DNA of 64,000 nucleotides from Streptomyces sp. R28 (GTDB lineage Bacteria > Actinomycetota > Actinomycetes > Streptomycetales > Streptomycetaceae). A model generated the notes under the pieces. That model saw only the letters and a list, made by a program, of their open reading frames with translations, had not been told where the DNA came from and searched no databases. A program made the translations under genes and the position numbers. The stretch spans positions 10,095,001-10,159,000 of the forward strand of contig NZ_CP163439.1 of the NCBI RefSeq assembly GCF_041052385.1, written 5' to 3'. Of the stretch, positions 1 to 14,500 are shown piece after piece (the stretch's first letter is position 1; every line of letters begins with the position of its first letter).

Positions 1-1
1 C

Positions 2-2580
2 GAGCCGAGCGCCCACCCCGTCCTCACCGTCGGCATCGAGCAGACCCTGGAGGCCGAGGGCGTCGACGCCGTCGCGCTGGGCACCCTGCGGCGCGGCGAG
101 GGCGGCCTGCGACAACTCCTCACCGCCCTGGCGCAGGCGCATGTGCGCGGCCTGACCGTCCGCTGGGACGACCTGTTCACCGGCGGCACGACGGTCGACC
201 TGCCCACCTACGCCTTCCAGCGGCAGCGCTACTGGCCGGCCACCGTGACCGGCTCGGGCGACGCGACGGGCCTCGGCCTCACCGCGGTGGCGCACCCGCT
301 GCTCGGCGCGGCCGTCGACCTGGCCGGCGCCGACGGCGTGCTCTTCACCAGCCGCCTGTCCCCGGGCACCCACCCCTGGCTCACCGACCACGCCGTCGGC
401 GGGCGGGTGCTGCTGCCCGGCACGGCATTCGTGGAACTCGCGCTCCGCGCGGGCGACGAGGTCGGCTGCAACCGCCTCGACGAACTCACCATCTCGGCGC
501 CCCTCGTCCTCGACCACGCCGTCCAGCTCCAGGTGTCCGTCACCCCACAGGAGACCTCGCAGGAGAACGGCCGCCACCGCGTCGCGATCCATTCCCGCCC
601 CGACGACGACACACCGTGGACCGAACACGCCTCCGGCACCGTGAGCGACGGCGCGTACACCAGTGACTTCGACGCCGCCGTCTGGCCGCCGACGGGTGCC
701 GGGCGGGTCGACATCGAAGGCTGCTACGACACCTTCGCGGTCCTCGGCTTCGAGTACGGCCCCGTCTTCCAGGGCCTGCAGGCCGTGTGGCGGCGCGGCG
801 ACGAGGTGTTCGCGGAGGTGGCGCTGCCCGAGGGGGTGGAGCCCGGCACCTTCGGCATCCACCCTGCCCTCCTCGACGCCGCTCTGCACGCCGCGCTGCT
901 CACCCGCGACGGCGCCGGACTGCCCTTCGCCTGGGAGGGCGTGTCCCTGCACGCCACCGGCGCCACGACCCTTCGGGTACGCCTCACCCCCCGGGCCGAC
1001 GGCATGGAGCTCGCCTTCGCCGACACCGAGGGCGGCCCCGTCGTGTCCGTCGAGTCCCTCGTCGTACGCCCCCTCGCGCAGACGCCGCTCGACGACATCC
1101 ACCGGGACGCGCTGTTCCGCGTCGACTGGACGCAGGTCACGCTGCCCGACGCCACATCCGCCGACGTCGCCGACGTCGTGGTCGAACACGCCCTGGGCGC
1201 CGATGACACCGGCGACCCCGACGACGTGATCGGGTCCACGCATGCCCTCACCACCCGGGTCCTCGGCCTGCTCCAGGAGTGGATCGCCGAGGAACGCCCC
1301 GGCAGGCTCGCCGTCGTCACCCGCCACGGAGACCTCGCCGGGCAGGCGGTGTGGGGCCTGGTGCGCTCCGCGCAGACCGAGCACCCCGGCCGGTTCCAGC
1401 TCATCAGCGTCGACATCGACAGCGACGCCGACCTCGCCGCCGTACCGCCGCAGGCACTCGCCTCCGACGAGCCGCAACTGCGCCTGCGCGACGGCAAGGC
1501 GTACGCGCCGCGCCTCGCCCGCGCCGCCGCCGCACAGGACGACATCGCCTGGGAAGGGCCGGTGCTCGTCACCGGCGGCACCGGCGGCCTCGCCGGCGTC
1601 ATCGCCAGGCACCTCGTCCACCGGCACGGCATCCGCGACCTGGTCCTCGCCAGCCGTAGCGGCCGTACTCCGGAATGGGTCGCCGAGCTCGACGCGCACG
1701 TGGACGTCGTCGCCTGCGACGTCGCCGACCGGGACGCGCTCGCCGACCTCCTGGCCCGGCACGAGATCCGCTCCGTCGTGCACACCGCGGGCGTGCTCGA
1801 CGACGGCATCGTCGAATCTCTGACGCCGGAGCAACTCGCCACCGTGCTCAGGCCCAAGGTGGACGCGGCCTGGCACCTGCACGAACTCACCGCGGACCTC
1901 TCGGCGTTCGTCGTCTTCTCCTCCGCCGCCGGACTGCTCGGCGGCGCGGGGCAGGGCAACTACGCGGCGGGCAACGCCTTCCTCGACGCCCTCGCCGAGC
2001 ACCGTCGCGCCCTCGGGCTGCCCGCCGTCTCGCTCGCCTGGGGCACCTGGGACTCCACGGCCGGCCTCACCGGCACCCTCACCGAAGCCGACCGCGAACG
2101 CCTCGTGCGCGCCGGAATGCCGCCGCTGTCGGCCGAGCAGGGCACGGCCCTGTTCGACGCCGCCCTCGCCACCGCCGAACCGGTCCTGCTCCCTGCCCGC
2201 CTCGACCTCGCGACCCTGCGCGCCCAGGGCGACGTCCCCGCGCTGCTGCGCGGCCTCGTCCGCACCCGGACCCGCCGCACCGCCGCCGGCTCGGCCGCCG
2301 CGTCCGGCCTGGTGCAGCGCCTGCGCCCGCTCGGCGACGCCGAACGCATCGACGCGCTGACCGACATCGTCCGCACCCAGGTCGCCGCCGTCCTCGCCCA
2401 CGCCGAGGGCACCACGTTCGACGCCTCACGGGCCTTCCGCGACCTCGGCTTCGACTCTCTGACCGCCGTCGACCTGCGCAACCGCCTCGGCAACGTCACC
2501 GGGCTGCGACTGCCGGCCACCCTGGTCTTCGACTACCCGACCACCGCCGTGCTCGCCGAGTTCCTGCGCGACGAGCTGTT
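2..2580 (+). other. PKS module (partial): AT C-terminus, DH, KR, ACP
   Basis: Bases 2-220 end an AT with its LPTYAF linker. The DH has catalytic His at 389-391 in HAVGGRVLLP and Asp at 875-877 in LDAALH. The KR has TGGTGGLA near 1567, the B-type LDD motif at 1795-1803 and NYAAGN. The ACP Ser codon is 2456-2458 (GFDSL). The predicted output is a double bond. The extender unit cannot be read because the AT active site lies outside the window. Confidence 0.9.
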
Positions 2581-5500
2581 CGGCAGCGACCAGGCCGCGG
2601 CCGTACGCGTGCACACCGCCGTGGACGACGACCCGATCGCCGTCGTCGGCATGGCCTGCCGCTTCCCCGGCGGGGTCACCACCCCGGAGGAGCTGTGGCA
2701 GCTCGTCCTGGACGGCACCGACGCCATCTCCGAGTTCCCCGCCGACCGCGGCTGGGACCTGGACGCCCTGTTCGCGGCCGACGCCGAGACCGGCACCTCC
2801 GCGACCCGCCTCGGCGGATTCCTGCACGACGCGGGCGAGTTCGACCCGGCGTTCTTCGCCATGTCCCCCCGTGAGGCCCTCGCCACCGACGCCCAGCAGC
2901 GCCTGCTGCTGGAAACGTCCTGGGAGTCCCTGGAGCGAGCCGGCATCGACCCGCTCTCGCTGCGCGGCAGCGCGACCGGTGTGTTCGCCGGCGTGATGTA
3001 CAACGACTACGCCCAGCTCCTCGGCACCGAGTTCGAGGGCTACCACGGCACCGGCAGCTCCCCCTCCGTCGCCTCGGGCCGCGTCTCGTACGTGCTCGGC
3101 CTGGAAGGCCCCGCCGTGTCCATCGACACCGCGTGCTCGTCGTCGCTCGTTGCCACCCACCTCGCCGTGCAGTCCCTGCGACAGGGCGAGTGCGACCTCG
3201 CCCTCGCCGGCGGCGTCGCGATCATGTCGACGCCGGCCACCTTCGTCGAGATCTCCCGCCAACGCGGCGTCTCGGCGGACGGCCGCTCGAAGGCCTTCTC
3301 CGACGACGCCGACGGCACCGGGTTCTCCGAGGGTGTGGGCATGGTCGTGCTGGAGCGGCTGTCGGATGCGGTGCGCAACGGGCATCGAGTGCTGGCCGTC
3401 GTCAAGGGCTCGGCGGTCAATCAGGACGGTGCGTCGAATGGCCTTACGGCGCCGAACGGTCCTTCGCAGCAGCGGGTGATCCGGCAGGCGCTCGCGTCCG
3501 CCGGTCTTTCGACTGCGGATGTGGACGCCGTGGAGGCGCACGGTACGGGGACGTCGCTCGGCGACCCGATCGAGGCGCAAGCGCTGTTGGCCACGTACGG
3601 CCAGGACCGTGATGTACCGCTCTACCTGGGCTCCGTGAAGTCCAACATCGGGCACACCCAGTCGGCGGCGGGTGTCGCCGGCATGATCAAGATGATCAAG
3701 GCGCTGGAGCACGGGGTGCTGCCGCGGACGTTGCATGTCACCGAGCCGTCGTCGCATGTGGATTGGGCTGCGGGTTCGGTGGAGTTGTTGACGTCGGCGG
3801 TGGAGTGGCCCGGTGGGGAGCGTCCGCGTCGGGCGGGTGTGTCGTCGTTCGGTATCAGCGGGACGAACGCGCATCTGATCCTGGAGGCGGCTGTCCCCGA
3901 GGAGTCGGCGGAGTCCGGTGCCGTGGGTTCGGGGCTTGGGGTTCCGTGGGTGGTGTCGGCGCGGTCTGAGCGGTCGTTGGATGCGCAGGTTGCGCGGTTG
4001 GAGGCTCTTGAGGCCGACAGCGTCGATGTGGGCTGGTCTTTGCTGGGGCGGTCGGTGTTTGATCACCGGGCTGTGCTGGTGGAGGGGCAGTTGGTGCGGG
4101 GTGTGGCCGGTGAGGTCGGGCCTGGTCCGGTGTTCGTGTTCCCCGGTCAGGGCTCGCAGTGGGCGGGGATGGCGGTTGAACTGCTGGATTCCTCCGAGGT
4201 GTTTGCGCACTGGGTGGCTGAGTGTGACCGGGTGATCGGGTCCTTCGTGGACTGGTCGGTCGTGGATGTGCTGCGGGGTGATGCGGAGCTGTTGGAGCGC
4301 ATCGAGATCTTGCAGCCGGTGTTGTTCGCGGTGATGGTGTCGTTGGCGCAGACGTGGCGGTCGTTCGGTGTGGAGCCGGGCGCGGTGGTGGGGCATTCGC
4401 AGGGTGAGATCGCGGCTGCTTTCGTGGCGGGTGCGTTGAGCCTTGAGGATGCCGTGCGGATTGTCGTGCTGCGCAGTCAGCTGTTCGCGGACGAGTTGGT
4501 GGGCCGGGGTGCGGTCGCCTCGGTGGCGCTGCCGGTGGAGGCGGTGCGTGAACTCATCGGTCGCTGGGCTGGGTTGTCGGTGGCCGGTATCAACGGTCCG
4601 AATGCGTGCACGGTGGCTGGTCCGGAGGCTGAGCTGGGCGAGTTCGTCGACCTGTGCGTGAGCCGGGGTGAGCGGGCGCGTGTCGTGCCCTCGACGGTGG
4701 CGTCGCACGGCCCGCAGGTCGAGCCGCTGCGGGAACGCCTCCTGGAGCTGCTGGCGGAGACGACTCCTCGGACGGCGGGTATCCCGTTCTACTCGGCGGT
4801 GACCGGCGAGCGGATCGACACGACGGAACTGGGCCCGGAGTACTGGTACTTGAACGCCCGCAGGCCGATCGAGTTCGCGAAGGTCACCCGCGCATTGATC
4901 GACGACGGCTACCGCGTGTTCGTCGAGTCCAGTGCGCACCCGGTGCTGACGATGCCGCTGCAGTCCACCGCCGACGATCACGGCGCGGCGGACGTCGTGG
5001 CGGTCGGTTCCCTGCGCCGGGACCAGGGCGGGCCGGCCAGGTTCGCCCTCTCCCTCGGCGAGGCGTGGGCCGCAGGCGTCGAGGTGGACTGGCGGGTGTT
5101 CTACGAAGGCACCGGAGCCCGCCGCATCGACCTCCCCACCTACGCCTTCGACCACTCCCGCTACTGGCCCGAGCCCCTGCAGCCCAGCGCGGCCGAGAAC
5201 GACCCCGTCGACGCAGAGTTCTGGACACTCGTCGACAACGGCGAGCTGGACACCATCGGCATCACCGACGAAACGCTCGCCGACACGCTGCGGACCTGGC
5301 GTGCCCAGCGCAAGGCCCGTTCCACGATCGACGGTTGGCGCTACCGCGACCAGTGGGCGCCCGTCACGGTGTCCGGGACGCCGTCCGGGACATGGCTCGT
5401 CGTCACCGCGGCCGGCGTGACCGATGCCGACGTGATCACGGCTGTCGGCGCGCACGCGGACGTCGTACGGGTCGAGGTCGACGCGGATGCCGACCGGGCC

Positions 5501-8500
5501 CGACTCGCCGCCCGGCTGGTGGACCTCGCGGTCGTGCCGAGCGGGGTGGTGGCTCTGACCGGCCTCATCGGCACGCCGGACCACCCGACCGGTCTCGCCC
5601 TGACTGTCACGCTGCTGCAGGCGCTGGCCGATGCGGGCATCTCCGCGCCGGTGTGGGCGGTCACCCGGCAGGCGGTGTACGACGAGGTCGCGCACCCGAC
5701 GCAGACCGCGCTGTGGGGACTCGGCCGGGTGGCCGCGCTCGAACTGCCGTACCGCTGGGGCGGGTTGATCGACCTGCCGGAGGAGATGGACGACCGGGCA
5801 GCGACGCGTTTCGTGGCGGTGCTCACCGGCACCGAGGACCAGGTCGCCGTCCGGCAGGGCGGTGTCTTCGCCCGACGCCTGGTGCGGGCCACGGCCCAGA
5901 ACGGGCCGGAGTTCCGCACCACCGGCACCGCCCTGATCACCGGCGGAACCGGCGCGCTGGGCGGCCATGTCGCCCGCTGGCTGGTCGAGGCCGGAGCCGA
6001 GCACGCCGTACTGACCAGCCGCCGCGGTGCCGATGCGCCCGGTGCGCAGGAGCTGCGGGCCGAACTGGAGGCGCTCGGTGCCCGGGTGACGATCGAGGCC
6101 TGCGACGCGGCGGACCGCGCCGCGCTCGAAGCCGTCGTGAACCGTGCGGACGACCTGACCGTCGTCGTGCACGCGGCGGGCGTCGGCACGGGTGACGCAC
6201 CGGTCGGCGAGCTGTCGTTCGACGCCGTCACCGGGATCCTGGACGCCAAGATGGCGGCGGCCTGGCACCTGCACGAGCTGGCGCCGGACGCCAGGTTCAT
6301 CCTGTTCTCGTCCGGCGCGGCGAGCTGGGGCAGCGGCGGACAGCCCGCCTACGCGGCCGCCAACGCCTACCTCGACGGGCTCGCCCGACTGCGCCGCGCC
6401 CAGGGCCGCCACGCCCTGTCCATCGCGTGGGGTGCATGGGCCGACGCGGGCATGGCCGCCGACCACGGCCTGTACGAGGAGCTGGCCCGCCGTGGCATCG
6501 GGTCGATGGCGCCGGAGCTGGCGATGGCCGTGCTGCGGCAGGCGGTCGCCGACGACCAGACTCAGCTCACCGTCACCGACATCGACTGGGCGACGTTCGC
6601 CCCGAGCTTCACCGCCGAGCGGCCGAGCCCCCTGCTCAACGGCATCGCGGAAGTACGGCAGGCCCTCGCCGACAGCCCGGTGGAACGGGACGAGTCGGCC
6701 CTCAAGCAGCGGCTCGCCGCGCTGTCCGCCGTGGAGCGCGACCGGGCCCTGCTCGACCTCGTGCGCACCGAGGCCGCCAAGACCCTGGGCTACGCGGAGA
6801 CCGACACGCTGCCGGCCGGGCGGGCCTTCCGCGAGCTGGGCTTCGACTCGGTGACCGCCGTCGAGATGTGCAACAAACTCAAGGCCGTCACCGGCCTGCC
6901 GCTGCCCACGACCGTGGTGTTCGACCACCCGACCGCGACCGCGCTGGCGGGCTACCTGCGCGAGGAACTCTTCGGCAGGACCGACGCCCCCGCCGAGGTG
7001 CGTGCCGCCACGGCCGCCACCGGCGACCCGATCGCGATCGTCGGCATCGGCTGCCGCTACCCCGGTGGCGTCACCCGGCCGGAGGAGCTGTGGCAGCTCG
7101 TGTTCGACGGCCGCGATGCCGTCTCCGGCTTCCCCACCGACCGTGGCTGGGACCTGGACAGCCTGGCCAGCGCCACGTCCGAGGGCGGATTCCTCGACGC
7201 CGTCGCGGACTTCGACGCCGGCTTCTTCGGGATCTCGCCGCGTGAGGCCGTCGTCATGGACCCGCAGCAGCGTCTGCTCCTGGAGACCTCCTGGGAGGCG
7301 CTGGAGCGGGCGGGCATCGACCCGGTCACGCTCAAGGGCAGCCCCACCGGTGTCTTCGTCGGTACGACAGGACAGGACTACGAGTCGCTGCTGAACCGCT
7401 CGGTGGAGGAGACCGGCCCCTACGCCACCACCGCGTTCTCCGCGAGCGTGCTGTCCGGCCGTATCTCCTACCTGCTCGGCCTGGAGGGCCCGGCCGTCAC
7501 CGTCGACACCGCCTGCTCCTCGTCCCTGGTCGCGATGCACTGGGCGGCGCAGGCGCTGCGCAACGGCGAGTGCGACCTCGCGCTCGCCGGCGGTGTCGCG
7601 GTGATGACCACGCCGAACGCCTACTCCGCCTTCACCGCCACCGGAGGTCTCGCCCCCGACGGCCGCTGCAAGGCGTTCGCCGACGCCGCCGACGGCACCG
7701 GCTGGTCCGAGGGCGCGGGCGTGATCCTGCTGGAGCGCCTGTCCGACGCCCGGCGCAACGGCCACGAAGTCCTCGCCGTTCTGCGCGGCTCGGCCGTCAA
7801 CCAGGATGGTGCGTCCAATGGCCTTACGGCGCCGAACGGGCCGTCGCAGCAGCGGGTGATCCGGCAGGCCCTCGCCAACGCCGGGCTCTCCGGGGGCGAC
7901 GTCGACGTGGTCGAGGCGCACGGCACCGGCACCACGCTCGGTGACCCCATCGAGGCGGGCGCGGTGCTCGCCACGTACGGCCAGGACCGCGAGACTCCTG
8001 TCCTGCTGGGCTCCATCAAGTCCAATATCGGCCACCCGCAGTCGGCCGGCGGCGTCGCCGGCGTCATCAAGATGGTCATGGCGCTCCGGCACGGCGTCGT
8101 ACCCCGCACCCTGCACGTCGACGCGCCGTCCACCAACGTCGAGTGGGGGACCGGCAGCGTCGAACTCCTCACCGAACGCCGTGACTGGCCGGCCACCGGC
8201 CGCGCCCGCCGGGCCGGTGTGTCGTCGTTCGGCGTCAGCGGCACCAACGCGCACGTGATCATCGAGCAGGCGCCGGAGTCCGCCCCGGAGCGGGATGAGC
8301 CGGTGCGCGTGACGCCGGGTGTCGTCCCGGTCCTCGTGTCGGGCCGCACCGAGCGGGCCCTTGCCGACCAGGTCGCCCGCCTCGCCGCGGTCGATGCCAG
8401 TCCCCTCGACATCGCCTACTCCCTCGCCACCGGTCGTAGCCGGTTCGAGCACCGGGTGGTCCTCGCGGACGGAGCGGAGATCGCCCGGGGCGAGGCCACC

Positions 8501-11500
8501 GAGCAGCAGCTCGCGTTCCTGTTCTCCGGGCAGGGGGCGCAACGGCTGGGCATGGGCCGGGAGTTGTACGAGCGGTTCCCCGTCTTCGCGGGCGCTCTGG
8601 ACGACGTACTCGCCTACCTGGACCCGCAGTTGCGCGAGGTGATGTGGGGTGCGGACGCGGAGCTGCTGAACCAGACCCGTCACACCCAGCCCGCGCTGTT
8701 CGCCCTCCAGGTGGCCCTTTACCGGCTGACGGAGTGGCTCGGTGTGCGGGCCGATCAGCTGGCGGGCCATTCCATCGGTGAGATCGCGGCCGCGCATGTG
8801 GCCGGGGTGCTGTCGCTGGAGGACGCCTGCACGCTGGTGTCGGAGCGGGCCCGGCTGATGCAGGCGCTGCCCGCGGGCGGCGCGATGCTGGCGATCGAGG
8901 CCACGGAGGAGGAAGCCGCCGCGCATCTCACCGGCGGTGTGTCGATCGCGGCCGTCAACGGGCCGACGTCCGTGGTGATCGCGGGCGACGCGGCCGAGGT
9001 CGAGCGGATCGCCGAACACTTCGCCGACCGCAGGACCAAGCGGCTGCCGGTCAGCCACGCCTTCCACTCGCCGCTGATGGAACCGATGCTGGACGACTTC
9101 CGTTCGGTGGTCGGCGGCCTGACGTTCCACGAGCCGGCGATCCCGGTCGTGACGACGGGTGACGTGACCGGCCCCGACTACTGGGTCCGTCATGTCCGTG
9201 CGGCGGTGCGGTTCCACGACAACGTCACGGCGCTGCGCGAGGCGGGCACCACGGCGTTCCTGGAGATCGGCCCTGACGGTGTGCTGTCCGCGATGGTCGC
9301 CGAGACGGCCCCGGATGCCGTGATCACCCCGGTGCTGCGCAAGGACCGCGACGAGGAGTCCGCGCTGGTCACAGGCCTGGCGCGGCTGCACGTGAGCGGC
9401 GTGACCGTGGACTGGGTGCCGCTGTTCGCCGGTACCGGCGCCCGCCGCGTGGACCTGCCGACGTACGCCTTCCAGCACGAGCGCTACTGGCCGACGCCGC
9501 TGGAGGCCACCGCCTCCGCACAGCCCGCCGTGGACTCCTGGCGGCACCGCGAGTCCTGGACGCCGGTCACACCGACGGGCTCGGTCACCGGCACCTGGCT
9601 GGTCGTGGTGCCGGCCGGGCTGGCCGACGACGCGTGGGCCGCCGAGGTCGCCGCGGCGGTCGGCGGCACGATCGTCGAGGAACTGCCCGAAACGCCGTAC
9701 GACGGCGTCGTCTCGCTGCTGGCACTGTCGGACGGCACCGACGCGGGCGGTGTCCCGGCCGGCGTGTCCGGCACGCTGGAACTCGTCCGGACGCTGGCGC
9801 GCCGCGGCATCGCCGCCCCGGTGTGGGCGGTCACACGCGGCGCGGTCTCGGTCGCGGGCGAGCCGATCGCCGACGTGGGACAGAGCGCCGTCTGGGGCCT
9901 CGGCCGCGTCGCCGCGCTCGAACTGCCCGCCCAGTGGGGCGGCCTGGTCGACGTACAGGGTGCACCCGAGCTGCTTGCCGCCGTACTCACGGGCGCCGAG
10001 GACCAGGTGGCCGTCCGGCCCGAAGGCGTCTTCGCCCGCCGATACGGCAAGGCACCGCGCCCGGCCGGTACGGCGTGGCAGCCGACCGGCACCGTCCTGA
10101 TCACCGGCGGTACCGGCGCGCTCGGCGCGCACGTCGCCCGTGACCTCGCCAAGCGGGGCGTGGAGCGGGTCGTTCTGGCCAGCCGCCGGGGCCTGGACGC
10201 GCCCGGCGCCGCCGCGCTGCGGGACGAACTGCGCGAGCACGTACGGGCCGACGTGGTGGCCTGCGACGTCGCCGACCGCGACGCCGTCCGCGCCCTCCTC
10301 GCCGACCTGCCCGGACTCACCGCCGTCGTGCACACCGCCGGTGTGCTGGACGACGGAGTGATCGAGTCGCTGACGCCGCAGCGGTTCGCGGACGTGTTCC
10401 GCGCCAAGGCCGCTTCCGCGCTCGTCCTCGACGAGCTGACGCGCGAGCTGGACCTCGATGCGTTCGTCCTGTTCTCGTCCCTCGCCGGTGCGATCGGCAA
10501 CCCCGGCCAGGCCAACTACGCCGCCGCCAACACCGTCCTGGACGCCCTCGCCACCAGGCGTCGGACCGACGGCCACGCCGCGACCTCCATCGCCTGGGGC
10601 GCCTGGGCCGGAGCCGGCATGGCCGCAGGGGAGGGTGTCGGCGCCGACCTGCACGGCCTCGCCATGAACCCCGCCCTCGCCGTGGAGGCGATGTGGCGGG
10701 CCGTCGGCGAACCCGACGCGACCATCGGCATCGCGATCCTTCCGGACGCCGTGCCCGCGGCCGAGAGCCGGGCACGCGAGCCGCGCGGCGACGCCGGCCT
10801 GCTCGCCAGGCTCCAGGACGCGGACGAGCCGCTGGACGTGATGCTCGACGTCGTCCGCACGGCCGTCGCGGCAGTGCTCGGCTACGCCGGCCCGTCCGCC
10901 GTGGGCGTCACCAAGCCCTTCAGCGGCCTCGGCTTCGACTCACTCACCGCCGTCGAACTGCGCAACAAGCTGGGCACGGCAACCGGGCGCAGCCTGCCCG
11001 CGAGCCTCGTCTACGACTACCCGACGCCCCGCGCGCTCGCCGAGCACCTGCTCCACGAGGTGCTCGGAGTCGCCGCCGACGCCGCCGTGGTCGCCCGCGG
11101 TCCCGTGCGCGACGACGAGCCGATCGCCATCGTCGGCATGTCCTGCAGGTTCGCCGGCGGGGCGACGACGCCCGAGGAGTTCTGGGAGATGCTGGTCGAG
11201 GGACGCGACGGCATGGGCGCGTTCCCGACCGACCGCGACTGGGACGTCGAGTCGGTGCTGGCGACGAGCGTCACCAGCGAGGCCGGATTCCTCGACGGCA
11301 GCGCGGACTTCGACCCCGCGTTCTTCGGCATCGCCCCGCGCGAGGCGCTCGCGATGGACCCGCAGCAGCGGTTCCTGCTGGAGACGACCTGGGAGGCACT
11401 GGAGCGCGTCGGCGTCGACCCGGACTCCCTGCGATCCACCCCGACCGGCGTGTTCGTCGGCACGAACGGCCAGGACTACGCGACGCTGCTCACCAACTCC

Positions 11501-14500
11501 GCCGAGGACACCGAGGGCCACGCCGCCACCGGTCTCGCGGCGAGCGTGATCTCCGGCCGCCTCTCCTACACCTTCGGCTTCGAGGGCCCGGCCGTCACCG
11601 TCGACACCGCCTGCTCCGCGTCCCTGGTGGCCATCCACCTGGCCACCCAGGCGCTGCGCGGCGGCGAGTGCACGCTCGCCGTCGCCGGCGGCGCGACCAT
11701 CATGACCACCCCGCTCGCCTTCGCCGAACTCACCCGCCAGGGCGCCCTCGCCAAGAACGGCCGCTCGAAGGCCTTCTCCGACGACGCCGACGGCGCGGGC
11801 TGGTCCGAGGGCGTCGGCATGGTGGTCATGGAGCGGCTGTCGGATGCGGTGCGCAATGGGCATCGGGTGCTGGCGGTGGTGCGGGGCTCGGCGGTGAATC
11901 AGGACGGTGCGTCGAATGGCCTGACGGCGCCGAATGGTCCTTCGCAGCAGCGGGTGATCCGGCAGGCTCTCGCATCGGCCGGTCTTTCGACTGCGGATGT
12001 GGATGCGGTGGAGGCGCACGGTACCGGTACGACGCTCGGCGACCCGATCGAGGCGCAGGCCCTCCTGGCCCCCTACGGCCAGGACCGCGAACAGCCCCTC
12101 CTGCTCGGCTCCGTGAAGTCCAACATTGGCCACACCCAGGCCGCCGCCGGCGTCGCCGGTGTCATCAAGATGGTCCTGGCCCTGCAACACGGGGTGCTGC
12201 CGCGGACGTTGCATGTCACCGAGCCGTCGTCGCATGTGGATTGGGCGGCGGGTTCGGTGGAGTTGCTGACGTCGGCGGTGGAGTGGCCCGGTGGGGAGCG
12301 TCCGCGTCGGGCGGGTGTGTCGTCGTTCGGCATCAGCGGCACCAACGCGCATCTGATCCTGGAAGAGGCCGCCGTCGGCTCCGAGGAGGCTGTTGCTGAG
12401 CCGGCGCCTTCGGGGCTTGGGGTTCCGTGGGTGGTGTCGGCGCGGTCTGAGCGGTCGTTGGATGCGCAGGTTGCGCGGTTGGTGGCTCTTGAGGCCGACA
12501 GCGTCGATGTGGGCTGGTCTTTGCTGGGGCGGTCGGTGTTTGATCACCGGGCTGTGCTGGTTGACGGGCAGTTGGTGCGGGGTGTGGCCGGTGAGGTCGG
12601 CCCCGGGCCGGTGTTCGTGTTCCCCGGTCAGGGGTCGCAGTGGGCGGGCATGGCGGTTGAACTGCTGGACTCCTCCGAGGTGTTTGCGCACTGGGTGGCC
12701 GAGTGTGACCGGGTGATCGGGTCCTTCGTGGACTGGTCGGTCGTGGATGTGCTGCGGGGTGATGCGGAGCTGCTGGAGCGCATCGAGATCTTGCAGCCGG
12801 TGTTGTTCGCGGTGATGGTGTCGTTGGCGCAGACGTGGCGGTCGTTCGGTGTGGAGCCGGGCGCGGTGGTGGGGCATTCGCAGGGTGAGATCGCGGCTGC
12901 TTTCGTGGCGGGTGCGTTGAGCCTTGAGGATGCCGTCCGGATCGTGGTGCTGCGCAGTCAGCTGTTCGCGGACGAGTTGGTGGGCCGGGGTGCGGTCGCC
13001 TCGGTGGCGCTGCCGGTGGAGGCGGTGCGTGAACTCATCGGTCGCTGGGCTGGGTTGTCGGTGGCCGGTATCAACGGTCCGAATGCGTGCACGGTGGCTG
13101 GTCCGGAGGCTGAGCTGGGCGAGTTCGTCGACCTGTGCGTGAGCCGGGGTGAGCGGGCCCGGATCGTGCCCTCGACGGTGGCGTCGCACGGCCCGCAGGT
13201 CGAGCCGCTGCGGGAACGCCTCCTGGAGCTGCTGGCGGAGACGACTCCTCGGACGGCGGGTATCCCGTTCTACTCGGCGGTGACCGGCGAGCGGATCGAC
13301 ACGACGGAACTGGGCCCGGAGTACTGGTACTTGAACGCCCGCAGGCCGATCGAGTTCGCGAAGGTCACCCGCGCATTGATCGACGACGGCTACCGCGTGT
13401 TCGTCGAGTCCAGTGCGCACCCGGTGCTGACGATGCCGCTGCAGTCCACCGCCGACGACCATGGCGCGGCGGACGTCGTCGCGGTCGGTTCCCTGCGCCG
13501 GGACCAGGGTGGCCCGGCGAGGTTCGCTCTCTCCCTCGGCGAGGCGTGGGCCGCAGGCGTCGAGGTGGACTGGCGGGTGTTCTACGAAGGCACCGGAGCC
13601 CGCCGCATCGACCTCCCCACCTACGCCTTCGACCGCCAGCGCTACTGGCCCAAGGCGGCCGTCAGCTCGGGCGCGGCCGACCCGGTCGACGCCGAGTTCT
13701 GGACCCTCGTCGACAGCGGTGACCTCGCTTCCGCGCTCGATGTGGACCCGGACGCGGCGGCGGCCGTGGCGCCCGCGCTGTCCGCGTGGCGTGGGCGGCA
13801 GAAGGCCCAGTCCACCGTGGACTCGTGGCGGTACCAGGATTCCTGGGAGCGGCTGCGCGGTGTCCCCGTCGCCGGTATCACGGGGACCTGGCTCGCCCTC
13901 GTTCCGGCCGGCTTCGACGGGGCGGACCAGGCCGACAAGGCATGGACCGAGTCCGTGCTCGCGCCGCTCGGCGCCGACGTCGTACGCATCGATGTCGCAC
14001 CGGACACCGAATGGGCAACCCTCGCCGCCCGGTTGGCCGGTCTTGAGCCCGCCGGAGTGCTGTCCCTGCTCGGTACGGCCGACCGGCCGTACCCCGGGTT
14101 CGACGCCACGTCGTCGGGCCTGGCGCTGTCGGTACTGCTCGTGCAGGCGCTCGGCGACGCCGGGATCACGGCGCCGCTGTGGGCCGTGACCCGGGGAGCG
14201 GTCACGACCGGCGCCGACGACACGGTCACCAGCCCCGCCCAGACGGCGCTGTGGGGACTCGGCCGGGTCGCGGCCCTGGACCTGCCGCACCGGTGGGGCG
14301 GCCTGGTCGACCTTCCCGAGGAGATCGACGACCGTATCGCCGAGGGCCTGGTCGCCGCGCTCAGCAACGGGGGTGGAGAGGATCAGCTCGCCGTGCGCGC
14401 CTCCGGCGTTCACGGCCGGCGGCTGGTGCCCGCGCCGCGTGGGCAGCGGGGCGAGGAGTGGCAACCGCGCGGCACGGTGCTCATCACCGGTGGCACAGGC

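Noticed and set aside
4697..13190. Calling the VASH-type ATs ethylmalonyl- or other alkylmalonyl-specific
   Set aside because: With GHSQG, VASH is usually grouped with methylmalonyl signatures; the dehydrogenase/KAS III context alone is too weak to change the call.
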